40,905 nt of DNA from Gammaproteobacteria bacterium (lineage in GTDB: Bacteria; Pseudomonadota; Gammaproteobacteria; Pseudomonadales; Azotimanducaceae). The position numbers and the translations under genes are program-made. Of this stretch, positions 1-7,882 are shown piece by piece. The stretch is from the NCBI GenBank assembly GCA_005799745.1, contig SYFY01000183.1, positions 1 through 40,905 on the forward strand, written 5' to 3'. The notes below the pieces were generated by a model that did not search any database, was not told the DNA's origin, and was given only the letters and a program-made list of their open reading frames with translations. Every line of letters starts with the position of its first letter. Positions within the stretch are counted from its first letter, which is position 1.

Positions 1-1111
1 GATCGAGTTCCGCAATCACCCGATAGGGATTGATCGGCGCTTCGTTGTGGGTGAGTTTGGCTTGCCATTCTGAGCGCCAGGTTTCACGCAACGAACGGAT
101 TTTTGCGGGAACCTCCGCACGTTGTCGCGCTGGCGCGGGATCGCTGCCTGACATCGCCGCAAGCAGCGCTGCGAGGGTGAGCTGCGCATCGCCGATGAGT
201 GCGTGTTGTGCAGGGACATCCTTGCCGAGGTCCATCGGATCAAGCGTCGCGTGAATAATGGTCTTGCCCTTCGGCATCGACACACCAAAACCCGTAAGGG
301 CGAAGCTGCAACCCACACCGAGAATGACATCGGCTTCATTGAGAAACTCAATCACCGGACGTGGATTGGCGCGACCACCCGAGCCAAGTGAGAGGGGATG
401 GTCTTCAGGGAATGCGCTCTTGCCTTCAAGTGATGTGGTGACCGGAATGTTCCAGGCTTCTGCCAGTGCGCGCAGCTCTGCCCAAGCTTTTGCGTAGTGA
501 ACACCTTGCCCGGCGTAAATTACGGGACGTTCTGCAGCGGCGAGAACTTTTGCAGCAGCGGCGACATCCGCGGGGTCTGGCGCAGTGCGTGCAGTGAAGC
601 TGCGCACATAGGTGAATTCTGGGACGTCTTCGTTGAAGACATCGAGGGGAACTTCGAGTAACACCGGTCCCGGTCGGCCATTGCGCAACTGGAAAAAGAT
701 TCTCCTGAGAATTTCCGGAACGGCACGACCCATGGTGACCGGCTCAGCCCACTTGGTGATGCCACGCATTTGTTCGGTGGAATTGAAGTTCGGGTAATAA
801 TGGGCGAGGCGGCGGGGATAACCCGCCGGAATCACGAGCACCGGCACGGATTCGGAATAGGCCTGGGCGACGGCACCAAAAGCGTTCTCTGCTCCCGGAC
901 CGTGTTGCATACAAAACACGCCAATGGAGTTGCCTGAGCTGACACGCGACCACGCATCGGCCATGTGTAGACCCACACGCTCCTGGCGAACGATGACGGT
1001 ACGGATATCCACCGCAGCGGCGGCTTCGATTAATGGATTCACTGGATAGGCGAAGAGGATTTCTACCCCTTCGGCCTTCATAGCGTGGGCAATGGCATCG
1101 ACAACTTTCAT
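1..1111 (-). CDS. Thiamine-diphosphate-dependent enzyme, acetolactate-synthase-like (partial, 3' end off the left edge)
   Basis: An uninterrupted minus-strand frame runs from ATG at 1111 to the left edge, giving about 370 residues of a family usually near 550. The ATG is preceded by GGGGGAG at an 8-nt spacing. Residues 1-170 read as the N-terminal ThDP-binding Pyr domain: the conserved glutamate of the RQER motif (E44) should activate the cofactor, and a GPGAENAFGA-like stretch follows. Residues 190-330 look like the central domain. The C-terminal PP domain lies outside the window. The family condenses or decarboxylates 2-oxo acids, and the substrate is not predictable. It is divergent from the luciferase-like gene at 1260. 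The reading comes from a manual translation. Confidence 0.85.
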   Translation of the reverse strand, partial: MKVVDAIAHAMKAEGVEILFAYPVNPLIEAAAAVDIRTVIVRQERVGLHMADAWSRVSSGNSIGVFCMQHGPGAENAFGAVAQAYSESVPVLVIPAGYPRRLAHYYPNFNSTEQMRGITKWAEPVTMGRAVPEILRRIFFQLRNGRPGPVLLEVPLDVFNEDVPEFTYVRSFTARTAPDPADVAAAAKVLAAAERPVIYAGQGVHYAKAWAELRALAEAWNIPVTTSLEGKSAFPEDHPLSLGSGGRANPRPVIEFLNEADVILGVGCSFALTGFGVSMPKGKTIIHATLDPMDLGKDVPAQHALIGDAQLTLAALLAAMSGSDPAPARQRAEVPAKIRSLRETWRSEWQAKLTHNEAPINPYRVIAELD

Positions 1112-1259
1112 TGAGCTTTCTCCCCCGAATTCGAATGTGAACCCCTGAACCGACAGCACTTCAGCGGAGTCCAATCTGGATGACGCTGGTAGGATATCAG
1201 ACACGAACCGGAAAGCCGGCCAGACCAGAAAAGATGCCATACATGAGGGGGAGAGGACC
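1112..1259. promoter_or_regulatory. Divergent intergenic region between the ThDP enzyme and the luciferase-like oxidoreductase
   Basis: This 148-bp gap must hold the promoters of both divergent genes. Each gene has a purine-rich GGGGGAG-type ribosome-binding site at its edge of the gap (1247-1256 for the right-hand gene). I see no convincing -35/-10 pair or palindromic operator. Confidence 0.35.
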
Positions 1260-2363
1260 ATGCCGACTGCGGCCGCAGCCATGAATGAACTCGCTTTTTA
1301 TACACTCGCCGGAGCGCCGCGCTCACCGCGAGACCTCATCGATGAAGTCAAAGCCGCTGAAACGCTGGGTATCGGTGCGTGTTTTATCTCCGAACGTTTC
1401 AACATCAAGGAAGCCGCGACGCTCTCGGGTGCGGTGGGTGCGATCTCCGAACGGATTGGTATCGCGACGGCTGCCACGAATCACAATACCCGGCATCCCA
1501 CGGTGACGGCTGCTTATGCCACCACGATGCACTTTCTGACAGGTGGTCGTTTTTCCTTAGGCCTCGGCCGTGGGATGGACCGCATGTTTGATGCCATGGG
1601 TGTTGCGCGCATCAAGACCCGAGATCTCGAAGATTTCGTGAAGCTCATGCGCCGTCTCTGGAATGGCGAAACAGTGATGAATCATGAAAGCAGCCTCGGC
1701 AAATTCCCGGCGCTGCGTCTTGATTCCGCCTTTCGTGAACACATCCCTGTGACCTTCACGGCCTTTGGTCCCAACTCCCTCGAGTTCGGTGGTCGCTACT
1801 GTGATGCAGTGGTTCTACATACGTTTTTCACGGACGAAACGACAGCTCGATGTGTTCAAGCAGTCAAATCCGCTGCGGAGAAAGCTGGACGTGATCCACG
1901 TTCGGTGCGGGTTTGGTCCTGTTTTGCCACGATTGGCGATCATATTCCCGAACCCGTGCGCCTGAAGAAAACTGTTGGCCGCATTGCGACCTATTTGCAG
2001 GCTTACGGTGATCTCATGGTGCGCACCAACAACTGGGACCCGGCGGTACTGAAGCGATTTCGTGAGGACCCGTTGGTGTCCAACTTCCCGGGTGCCATCG
2101 ACCAGATCGCGACCACTGCACAACTCGAACACATCGGGACGCTGATTCCGGAAGCGTGGCTTGCGCCCGCCGCGAAGGGGAGTCCGGAGCAGTGTGTGGC
2201 GGCGGTATGCAAACAATTTGATCTCGGTTGTGATGGCGTCATTTTGCACGGTGCTTCGCCAACGGATCTTGAACCGGTGGTCAACGAATATGCGACGACG
2301 CGGGACGGATCGAAGTTTGCAGACCTGCCGGCGAACCCGGGCGGGCTCCGTACTTCGATCTGA
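1260..2363 (+). CDS. Luciferase-like (LLM class) flavin-dependent oxidoreductase
   Basis: A 367-residue TIM-barrel protein of the bacterial luciferase-like superfamily, resembling the subgroup usually named F420-dependent oxidoreductase. Typical elements are FYTLAGAPRSPRDLIDEVKAAE near the N-terminus, the GIGACFISERF strand, ATNHNTRHP around residue 73, and GGRFSLGLGRGMD around residue 95. Members oxidise or reduce small organic substrates using FMN or F420, and the cofactor cannot be told from sequence alone. The start at 1260 has GGGGGAGAGG just upstream. A second in-frame ATG (1281) lies close to where homology begins and is an alternative. It may be read with the downstream MFS carrier, 81 nt away. 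Confidence 0.85.
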   Translation: MPTAAAAMNELAFYTLAGAPRSPRDLIDEVKAAETLGIGACFISERFNIKEAATLSGAVGAISERIGIATAATNHNTRHPTVTAAYATTMHFLTGGRFSLGLGRGMDRMFDAMGVARIKTRDLEDFVKLMRRLWNGETVMNHESSLGKFPALRLDSAFREHIPVTFTAFGPNSLEFGGRYCDAVVLHTFFTDETTARCVQAVKSAAEKAGRDPRSVRVWSCFATIGDHIPEPVRLKKTVGRIATYLQAYGDLMVRTNNWDPAVLKRFREDPLVSNFPGAIDQIATTAQLEHIGTLIPEAWLAPAAKGSPEQCVAAVCKQFDLGCDGVILHGASPTDLEPVVNEYATTRDGSKFADLPANPGGLRTSI

Positions 2364-2403
2364 CCACATAAGAACGCTGGTGGCGTGATAGGGTAAAGCT
2401 GGA

Positions 2404-2425
2404 ATCGCCATCGGGCGCTGGCGAT
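2404..2425 (+). promoter_or_regulatory. Small hairpin just upstream of the MFS ribosome-binding site
   Basis: Seven-base perfect arms ATCGCCA (2404-2410) and TGGCGAT (2419-2425) enclose an 8-nt loop and sit immediately before the AGGAGAGAGGGG ribosome-binding region. There is no T-run, so it is not a typical terminator. It may be incidental or may modulate translation of the MFS gene. Confidence 0.25.
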
Positions 2426-2444
2426 AGGAGAGAGGGGACTACTG

Positions 2445-3698
2445 ATGGCTTTCGCCAAACGGCACCGCCTGGTGCTGCTGTCGTTTTTTGCGGTCTTTAT
2501 TTGTTACATCGATCGGGTCGCGATTTCCCTCGCCATCATTCCTATGTCCGACAGCCTCGGTTGGGATGTGGAAACCCAGACGATGGTGATGTCGTCTTTT
2601 TTTGTGGGCTACCTTGCTATGCAGATCGGTGGTGGCCGCCTCGCTGACCGGTTCGGTGGCAAGATTGTGCTGGGCCTCGGTGTACTCATCTGGTCAGCCT
2701 TTACCTTCGTTACACCTATCGCAGCGATGGCGACGTTACCATTGCTGATCCTTGCGCGGGTGGGCATGGGACTCGGTGAAGCGGTGACTTTCCCGGCGAT
2801 CTACAGCATGTACAGTCGCTGGGTGCCACAGACAGAACGCAGTCGTGCCGTGGCGCTTGCGAACAGCGGCATTCCAAGCGGCACCGTGTTCGCCACTATC
2901 ATGACGCCGATCATCGCCGTGCAACTCGGCTGGCAGTGGGCGTTCTATTTCTTTGGGATGATCGGTGTTGTGTGGTGGCTGGTGTGGCACTTCGCCATCG
3001 CCAAGTCACCCGCTGAACAGAAGGGGATCACGACAGAAGAGCTTGCAGTGATCAGCGCCGGCACCATCGCCAGCGACGCGAAAGAAGCGGCGCCCTGGAA
3101 GAAAATTCTCTCCAACCGCCCTGTGTGGGCCATCATCATTGCCCACTTCTGCAACAACTGGTCGCTCTACGTTCTGTTGTCGTGGATGCCGACATTTATC
3201 AACAAAGGACTGGGCGTTGAGTATTCCAAGGTGGGGTGGCTGACAATGATCCCGAGCCTTGGATCGTTCGTGATGCTCAATGTGGCTGGAGCACTCGCGG
3301 ATCGCATGATCGCCTCCGGTCGTGACGTCACCTTCGTCCGCAAGCTCATGCAGACGATTGGCTTCGGCGGCATCATCTGTTCGTTAATGGTGGTGGGGTA
3401 TGTGGACTCTGTCTGGGCAGCGATCACCATCATGACGATTGGCAATGCGCTTGGAGCCTTTGTCTCCGGGGGGTTTGCCGTGAACCACATGGATGTTGCG
3501 CCGCGTTATGCGGGCACGTTGATGGGAATCACCAATACCGCCGGCACGATTCCCGGCATCATCGGTGTGACGTTGAGTGGGTTGATTCTCGCTGCAACGG
3601 GTTCGTGGACACTGGTTTTCCAGGTCACAGCCGGTGTGACGTTGTTTGGCCTGATTTGTTATCTGTTGATGGCGAGTGGCCAACGGCAGATCGATTGA
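2445..3698 (+). CDS. MFS transporter, anion:cation symporter (ACS)-like
   Basis: A 417-residue protein with about 12 hydrophobic segments. It carries the loop 2-3 signature of the major facilitator superfamily (GGRLADRFGGK, around residues 63-73) and the N-terminal FICYIDRVAISLAI pattern typical of the ACS family, which takes up organic anions such as sugar acids, phthalate or carboxylates by proton or sodium symport. It sits in the inner membrane. A strong AGGAGAGAGG lies 7-18 nt before the ATG. It follows the luciferase-like gene on the same strand and may import that enzyme's substrate (inference). The small membrane protein starts 23 nt downstream. Confidence 0.88.
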   Translation: MAFAKRHRLVLLSFFAVFICYIDRVAISLAIIPMSDSLGWDVETQTMVMSSFFVGYLAMQIGGGRLADRFGGKIVLGLGVLIWSAFTFVTPIAAMATLPLLILARVGMGLGEAVTFPAIYSMYSRWVPQTERSRAVALANSGIPSGTVFATIMTPIIAVQLGWQWAFYFFGMIGVVWWLVWHFAIAKSPAEQKGITTEELAVISAGTIASDAKEAAPWKKILSNRPVWAIIIAHFCNNWSLYVLLSWMPTFINKGLGVEYSKVGWLTMIPSLGSFVMLNVAGALADRMIASGRDVTFVRKLMQTIGFGGIICSLMVVGYVDSVWAAITIMTIGNALGAFVSGGFAVNHMDVAPRYAGTLMGITNTAGTIPGIIGVTLSGLILAATGSWTLVFQVTAGVTLFGLICYLLMASGQRQID

Positions 3699-3721
3699 TC
3701 GCAAAGAAAAAAGGGATCCTG

Positions 3722-4186
3722 ATGAAAATCGTGAAGATCGTTGTTGCAGTGGTGGTGATTGACCTTCTTATCGCTGCGTACCTGTTGCCTATAGGACCAG
3801 TGCCCGGCTTTATCATTGGTGGTACGCCGACAACAACGCCGACAGCGTGGCCAGATACTTCCGGTGTACACGAGATCAGCTTGGGTGTCGCAGGCACACT
3901 ACCTCGTGTCGTGATTATTTGGGTGGTTGATCATGAAGGTGAACTACATGTCGTCGGCTCGAAAGAAAGCGGCTGGGTGAATATGTTGGGGGAAGGCGGG
4001 CCAGTAGAGATGCGGCTCGGTGAAAACACCTATGCCCTCACAGCCGTTCGAGTGACCGAAGGTTTCGAAGGCATTCTGGCGTCCTATATCGGCAAGTACG
4101 AGAAGGACTATCCCGAGATGATTGCGGGCTTCCCCAAGCTCGAAGAAGCACGTGATTCAGTTGGTGTGTTTCGCCTGGAGCGATGA
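3722..4186 (+). CDS. Small membrane-anchored protein of unknown function, possible split-barrel fold
   Basis: A 154-residue protein starting at ATG 3722, with AAAGGGATCC ahead of it. Residues 1-25 form one hydrophobic segment without a clear cleavage site, so a membrane anchor or uncleaved signal is likely. The rest is rich in predicted beta strands (HEISLGVAG, RVVIIWVVDHEGELHVVG, YALTAVRVTE) and recalls FMN-binding split-barrel proteins of the deazaflavin/nitroreductase-like group. That resemblance is weak and not a firm assignment. It probably shares a transcript with the MFS gene and is closed downstream by the bidirectional terminator at 4306-4341. Confidence 0.7.
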   Translation: MKIVKIVVAVVVIDLLIAAYLLPIGPVPGFIIGGTPTTTPTAWPDTSGVHEISLGVAGTLPRVVIIWVVDHEGELHVVGSKESGWVNMLGEGGPVEMRLGENTYALTAVRVTEGFEGILASYIGKYEKDYPEMIAGFPKLEEARDSVGVFRLER

Positions 4187-4200
4187 GCTTGGGAGAGCCT

Positions 4201-4222
4201 TATTGTGGGAGTGGCTTCCACA
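4201..4222. repeat. REP-like palindrome
   Basis: The stretch carries TGTGGGAGTGGCTTCCACA, whose ends (TGTGG and CCACA) pair. It resembles the GTGGGAGCGGCTTC core seen at 31043-31056 on the other strand. Such cores are typical of repetitive extragenic palindromes in gammaproteobacteria. It lies in a convergent intergenic gap. Confidence 0.35.
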
Positions 4223-4233
4223 GAAAAGGGTGT

Positions 4234-4397
4234 CCCTTAGGGAAACTCTGATTAACTAGATATTTTCGTCAGAACCCATACCTCCTTAGGGCGAGAGGAG
4301 CGTAGAAAAATCGCGGAAATGCAGTAGTTCCGCGATTTTTTGGAGCGACGATCAACGAAGTTGTGGCGGAAATAGACGTTAATCAGAGATTCCTTAG
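4234..4397. repeat. Candidate MITE-like element with about 20-bp imperfect terminal inverted repeats
   Basis: The left end (4234-4256) and right end (4378-4397) are inverted copies. Their innermost 11 bases match perfectly: CTCTGATTAAC at 4246-4256 against GTTAATCAGAG at 4378-4388. The following TTCCCTAA/TTCCTTA part is similar. The element is about 164 bp, carries no reading frame, encloses a strong hairpin, and its right end includes the stop codon (4394-4396) of the neighbouring minus-strand gene. A third, single copy of the end motif occurs at 39681-39704. Whether it is mobile is inference. Confidence 0.4.
4306..4341. terminator. Bidirectional intrinsic terminator
   Basis: A perfect 13-bp stem, AAAAATCGCGGAA (4306-4318) with TTCCGCGATTTTT (4328-4340), encloses a 9-nt loop. 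A-runs and T-runs on the outer sides give a U-tract in both directions. It sits between two convergent genes, as expected for a shared Rho-independent terminator. Confidence 0.85.
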
Positions 4398-5632
4398 CTC
4401 ACCACCTCAAACCGCACACCTGCATTTGCCGGTAACCGCTCGAGCAGTGACTCGCCCAGCGCGGAAGCCGGCGTCCAGAAACCACCACCGACGGGACTTT
4501 CATCACGCGCCAACGCCACGGCGCACTCCGCAAGCATCTTGGATGTAGACCCATACCCCGGATCTTTATCGCCAGTAATTCGACCCCTCAGATGCTTCGC
4601 TGCGTCGGTTGGGTGTTTCGCCAGTAACTCAATCTTGAAGAAGCCGTTTTCAATCTGGCTTTCACTCGGACCTTCGCCCGGCTTCGGCATGACCCTCTGC
4701 AGAAGTTCACGAAGCGGCGGTACTCGCGTCATGGCGTTCATCGTACCGAAGCCGACAGCCATCGCTGCCGCACCAACAAAACCAAAAGGGCCTGAAGGCA
4801 TCAACGTCGCTTCGTCGTAACGGAAGTTACGACCCCACGGATAGCCCATGAGTGCATTGCTGCGCCTCACCACGCGTGTATTGATGCCCGCCATCACGAA
4901 GGGCGCAACCCAGGCATTGAAATCGGGATCAAACTCCGGGGTGGTGTGATCCGGTCCATCCTGACCACGGTGACCCCCTTCAGGATCAAGGGCATAAGGG
5001 TCTGCAATGAGCTTCCAAAGCGCAGGATCCCGTTCAGCGAGTTCGGCCATGCTCCACATGCTGTCGAGGGTGCCGCCCGAGAACCCCCCTTTGAAATCAC
5101 TCCCGCGATATTTCACGTGGCACGCAGCGATACCATGGCGTTCCTGCATGAGCTTCTGCATGAAGAGCACGCCGAGGTCCGACGGGATGCTGTCGAAACC
5201 GCAGGTATGCACGATCCGCGCCCCAGATCGTTCTGCAGTATGTTGATGTTGATCGATCATGCGGCGCATCCAATGCACCTCACCCGTGAGGTCACAGTAG
5301 TGCACACCGAGTTCTGCGCAGAGGCGCACCACATCGCTGCCATAACGGGCGTAGGGACCGACTGTAGTGAGGACGACACGGGCTTTGCTGATCGCTTCGG
5401 CGAGAGTTTCCGGAAGGTTGCTGTCCGCCACCTGCAATGAAATGCTCGGAGGCAGTTGTTCGGTCTTCACTAGTTGCTGGAGCTTATCGAGACTTCTGCC
5501 GGCAACCGCCCAAGTCGTATTGGATGTATTGCCTTCCGCATACCGCTTCTTCAGATGCCGAGCCACAAGGCGACCGGTAAAGCCAGTGGCGCCGAACACA
5601 AGAATGTCGAATTCCTTCTGCATACCAGTCAT
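4394..5632 (-). CDS. Saccharopine-dehydrogenase-like NAD(P)-binding oxidoreductase (trans-acting enoyl reductase type)
   Basis: A 412-residue protein from the ATG at 5632, or 409 from the ATG at 5623. The latter has the better-spaced GGAA. Residues 9-25 hold the Rossmann nucleotide-binding turn FGATGFTGRLVARHL. The overall pattern, including LTTVGPYARYGSDVVRLCAE and HYCDLTGEVHWMRRMID, matches the saccharopine dehydrogenase-like family. Bacterial members of this family are often annotated as membrane-associated trans-acting enoyl reductases in lipid or polyketide pathways, not as lysine enzymes. The substrate is unknown. It is divergent from the operon starting at 5685. Its stop codon falls inside the right repeat of the 4234-4397 element. 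Confidence 0.85.
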   Translation of the reverse strand: MTGMQKEFDILVFGATGFTGRLVARHLKKRYAEGNTSNTTWAVAGRSLDKLQQLVKTEQLPPSISLQVADSNLPETLAEAISKARVVLTTVGPYARYGSDVVRLCAELGVHYCDLTGEVHWMRRMIDQHQHTAERSGARIVHTCGFDSIPSDLGVLFMQKLMQERHGIAACHVKYRGSDFKGGFSGGTLDSMWSMAELAERDPALWKLIADPYALDPEGGHRGQDGPDHTTPEFDPDFNAWVAPFVMAGINTRVVRRSNALMGYPWGRNFRYDEATLMPSGPFGFVGAAAMAVGFGTMNAMTRVPPLRELLQRVMPKPGEGPSESQIENGFFKIELLAKHPTDAAKHLRGRITGDKDPGYGSTSKMLAECAVALARDESPVGGGFWTPASALGESLLERLPANAGVRFEVVS

Positions 5633-5684
5633 TTCCGGGCGGATGGAGTTGGCTTCGCAAGCTGGTACTCTGACGCATCTCGAC

Positions 5685-6437
5685 ATGCCGCTGCAACCCG
5701 ACAGACCGGCACTTTTTTTCAATCAAGGGGTATCGCTGGCTGGAGCAGAAACTTTGAATCGTCTGGTGTTTTTTGGAGTTGCCGTAGCCGTGTTGCTCGG
5801 CCTCATCTTTGTCTTTCCGGTGGGTGACTGGGTGTTGACCTTCCTGGGATGGGTGCAGTCCAATCAGGGAACGTCCTGGCTAGTGTTTATCGCCGCCTAT
5901 GTCCTCGCCTGTGTGCTGCTCGTTCCAGGCTCGTTGCTGACACTTGGGGCCGGATTTGTATTTGGATTACCGGCAGGTCTGGCCATCGTCTCCCTATCGA
6001 GCACCCTTGGCGCAAGCGCGGCGTTTCTGACGGGTCGATATTTCGTTCGTGACTGGGTTGAGAACAAACTCTCTGCATATCCCCGTTTTGCCGCGCTCGA
6101 TCGCGCGGTCGGTGAACGTGGCGCGTTGATCGTGTTGTTGACGCGACTCTCGCCGGTCTTCCCGTTTAATCTTCTGAACTATGGTCTTGGTATCACTCGT
6201 GTGAAGTTCTGGCACTACGTTGGCGCATCGTGGCTCGGCATGTTGCCAGGTACCGCGCTCTACGTTTATCTGGGTTCGGCAGGGCAGAGTCTTACCGCTT
6301 TGTTTGCGGGTGAACTCGAAACTTCGGTACTCACTCAAGTGATGTTCGCGGCGGGTCTCGGCGCGACATTGTTGCTCACCATTCTGATCACCCGTTTCGC
6401 CAATCAGGCGCTGAACGCACAACTGGAAAACCCATGA
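5685..6437 (+). CDS. TVP38/TMEM64 (DedA-like) inner-membrane protein
   Basis: A 250-residue polytopic membrane protein. The SNARE-associated/VTT domain lies at about residues 70-190 with its two hallmark segments, GAGFVFGLPAGLAIV...GRYF and RLSPVFPFNLLNYGLGITRVKF, each with a re-entrant-type hydrophobic stretch. Related DedA/VTT proteins act in lipid scrambling or envelope homeostasis, but the function of the TVP38 branch is not settled. The ATG at 5685 was chosen because the upstream extension antisense to the neighbouring gene looks non-coding. Its last 4 nt (ATGA) overlap the flavin reductase start, so the pair is translationally coupled. TVP38 genes next to MerA-like reductases are a recurrent arrangement. 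Confidence 0.85.
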   Translation: MPLQPDRPALFFNQGVSLAGAETLNRLVFFGVAVAVLLGLIFVFPVGDWVLTFLGWVQSNQGTSWLVFIAAYVLACVLLVPGSLLTLGAGFVFGLPAGLAIVSLSSTLGASAAFLTGRYFVRDWVENKLSAYPRFAALDRAVGERGALIVLLTRLSPVFPFNLLNYGLGITRVKFWHYVGASWLGMLPGTALYVYLGSAGQSLTALFAGELETSVLTQVMFAAGLGATLLLTILITRFANQALNAQLENP

Positions 6438-7882
6438 CCGACTATCCCGGCGCCAACTTTGACCTGAGTTGGCGGGAAGCACTGCATCCTGCGAAACACG
6501 TCAACCCCAAGGCGAAATCGCGTTACCACTTGATCGTGATTGGCGCGGGTCCTGCGGGTCTCATCTCGGCGATAGCTGGAGCTGGGCTTGGCGCGAAGGT
6601 CGCCTTGGTGGAGCGTCACCTGATGGGCGGTGACTGTTTGAACGTAGGATGTGTGCCTTCCAAGGCGCTGCTCGAATATACGAAACATCACACCAATCCC
6701 AACTTCGATGACGCCTTTGCATGGTTGCGAGAAGTACGTGCGCAGATTGCACCTAACGATTCTGTCAAGCGGTACACCGAGGCAGGTGTCGATGTCTTTC
6801 TCGGCAACGCAGTGTTTGAAAATCAACACAGCGTTCGAGTCGGAGATGTGGTGTTGAAAGGGCGGCGCATCGCCATTTGTACCGGTGCAAGCCCCGCAGT
6901 ACCTGCTATTCCCGGATTGCGTGAATCGGATCCGCTGACCAATGAAACACTGTTTGAGCTGCAGATGCGGCCACCGCGTCTGGCGATTCTGGGAGCAGGT
7001 GCAATTGGTTGCGAAATGGCACAGGTGTTTGCCCGCCTTGGCACTGAGGTGCATCTGTTTGAAATGGCTCCGCGTGTCTTGCCGTTGGAAAACGAAGCGG
7101 CGAGTGCAGCGCTCGATAACGCCATGCGTGATCTGGGTGTCAAGCTGCACATTGGCAAAGCCGTGTCGCGGGTGAGCAATGACAATGGATTGAGTGTGCA
7201 TGCGGGTAACGAAGCAGTGGGCGTGGATGACATTCTGGTGGCGCTGGGGAGACGCCCAAACACAGCGAATCTTGGGCTGGAGAAGGCGGGTGTTGCCGTC
7301 GATGAACAGGGTTTCGTCATCGTCGATACCAAGCTGCGCACCCGTAACAAGCGCATCTACGCAGCGGGCGATTGTGCAAGCCGCATCCAGTTCACCCACC
7401 ATGCGGATGCGCAGGCAAAGGTACTGGTACAAAACGCACTTTTTGCGCCTACTGCTAAGTTGAACTCAAGCCTGGTCCCACATTGCACCTATACCCAGCC
7501 GGAAGTCGCGTCCGTTGGACGAACCGAATCAGAGCTCAAACAGTCGAATACACAATACCAACGCCTCGAAGTGTCTTTTGATGAGTTAGATCGAGGACAT
7601 GCAGAACCCTTTCCTTCTGGTTTTGCCCACGTGCTGGTGGAAAAAGGCACTGACAAGGTTCTCGGGGCGACCATCGTTGGTCCTGATGCGGGTGAACAGC
7701 TGATGCCGGTGTGTCTGCTGATGAGTAACGGCCTCGGACTCAGCGCAGTAGACCGAACGATTGTGTCCTATCCGACCCGGGCGGAGTATCTGAAACGAAT
7801 CGCTGGGCAGTGGAAACGTACGCAGCTGACACCAACGGTTAGCAACTTGTTCCAACGATGGTTCAAGTTTACTGATGCTTGA
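6434..7882 (+). CDS. FAD-dependent pyridine nucleotide-disulfide oxidoreductase, mercuric-reductase-like
   Basis: A 482-residue class I flavoprotein disulfide reductase. The FAD-binding GAGPAG is at residues 37-42. The redox disulfide is in GGDCLNVGCVPSKALL (C68, C73). A second NAD(P)-binding GAGAIGCEMAQ lies near residue 190, the FAD-contacting AAGDCA near residue 313, and a C-terminal dimerisation domain follows. The usual catalytic His-Pro-Thr of lipoamide dehydrogenase and glutathione reductase is replaced by SYPT, as in MerA-like branches. There is no N-terminal heavy-metal domain or C-terminal vicinal Cys pair, so true mercury reduction is unlikely. The substrate is unknown. It overlaps TVP38 by 4 nt and the TctC gene by 8 nt. 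Confidence 0.88.
   Translation: MTDYPGANFDLSWREALHPAKHVNPKAKSRYHLIVIGAGPAGLISAIAGAGLGAKVALVERHLMGGDCLNVGCVPSKALLEYTKHHTNPNFDDAFAWLREVRAQIAPNDSVKRYTEAGVDVFLGNAVFENQHSVRVGDVVLKGRRIAICTGASPAVPAIPGLRESDPLTNETLFELQMRPPRLAILGAGAIGCEMAQVFARLGTEVHLFEMAPRVLPLENEAASAALDNAMRDLGVKLHIGKAVSRVSNDNGLSVHAGNEAVGVDDILVALGRRPNTANLGLEKAGVAVDEQGFVIVDTKLRTRNKRIYAAGDCASRIQFTHHADAQAKVLVQNALFAPTAKLNSSLVPHCTYTQPEVASVGRTESELKQSNTQYQRLEVSFDELDRGHAEPFPSGFAHVLVEKGTDKVLGATIVGPDAGEQLMPVCLLMSNGLGLSAVDRTIVSYPTRAEYLKRIAGQWKRTQLTPTVSNLFQRWFKFTDA

Noticed and set aside
1815-2411. A 198-codon open frame opposite the luciferase-like gene
   Set aside because: It is antisense to a clear gene, has no domain and no ribosome-binding site.
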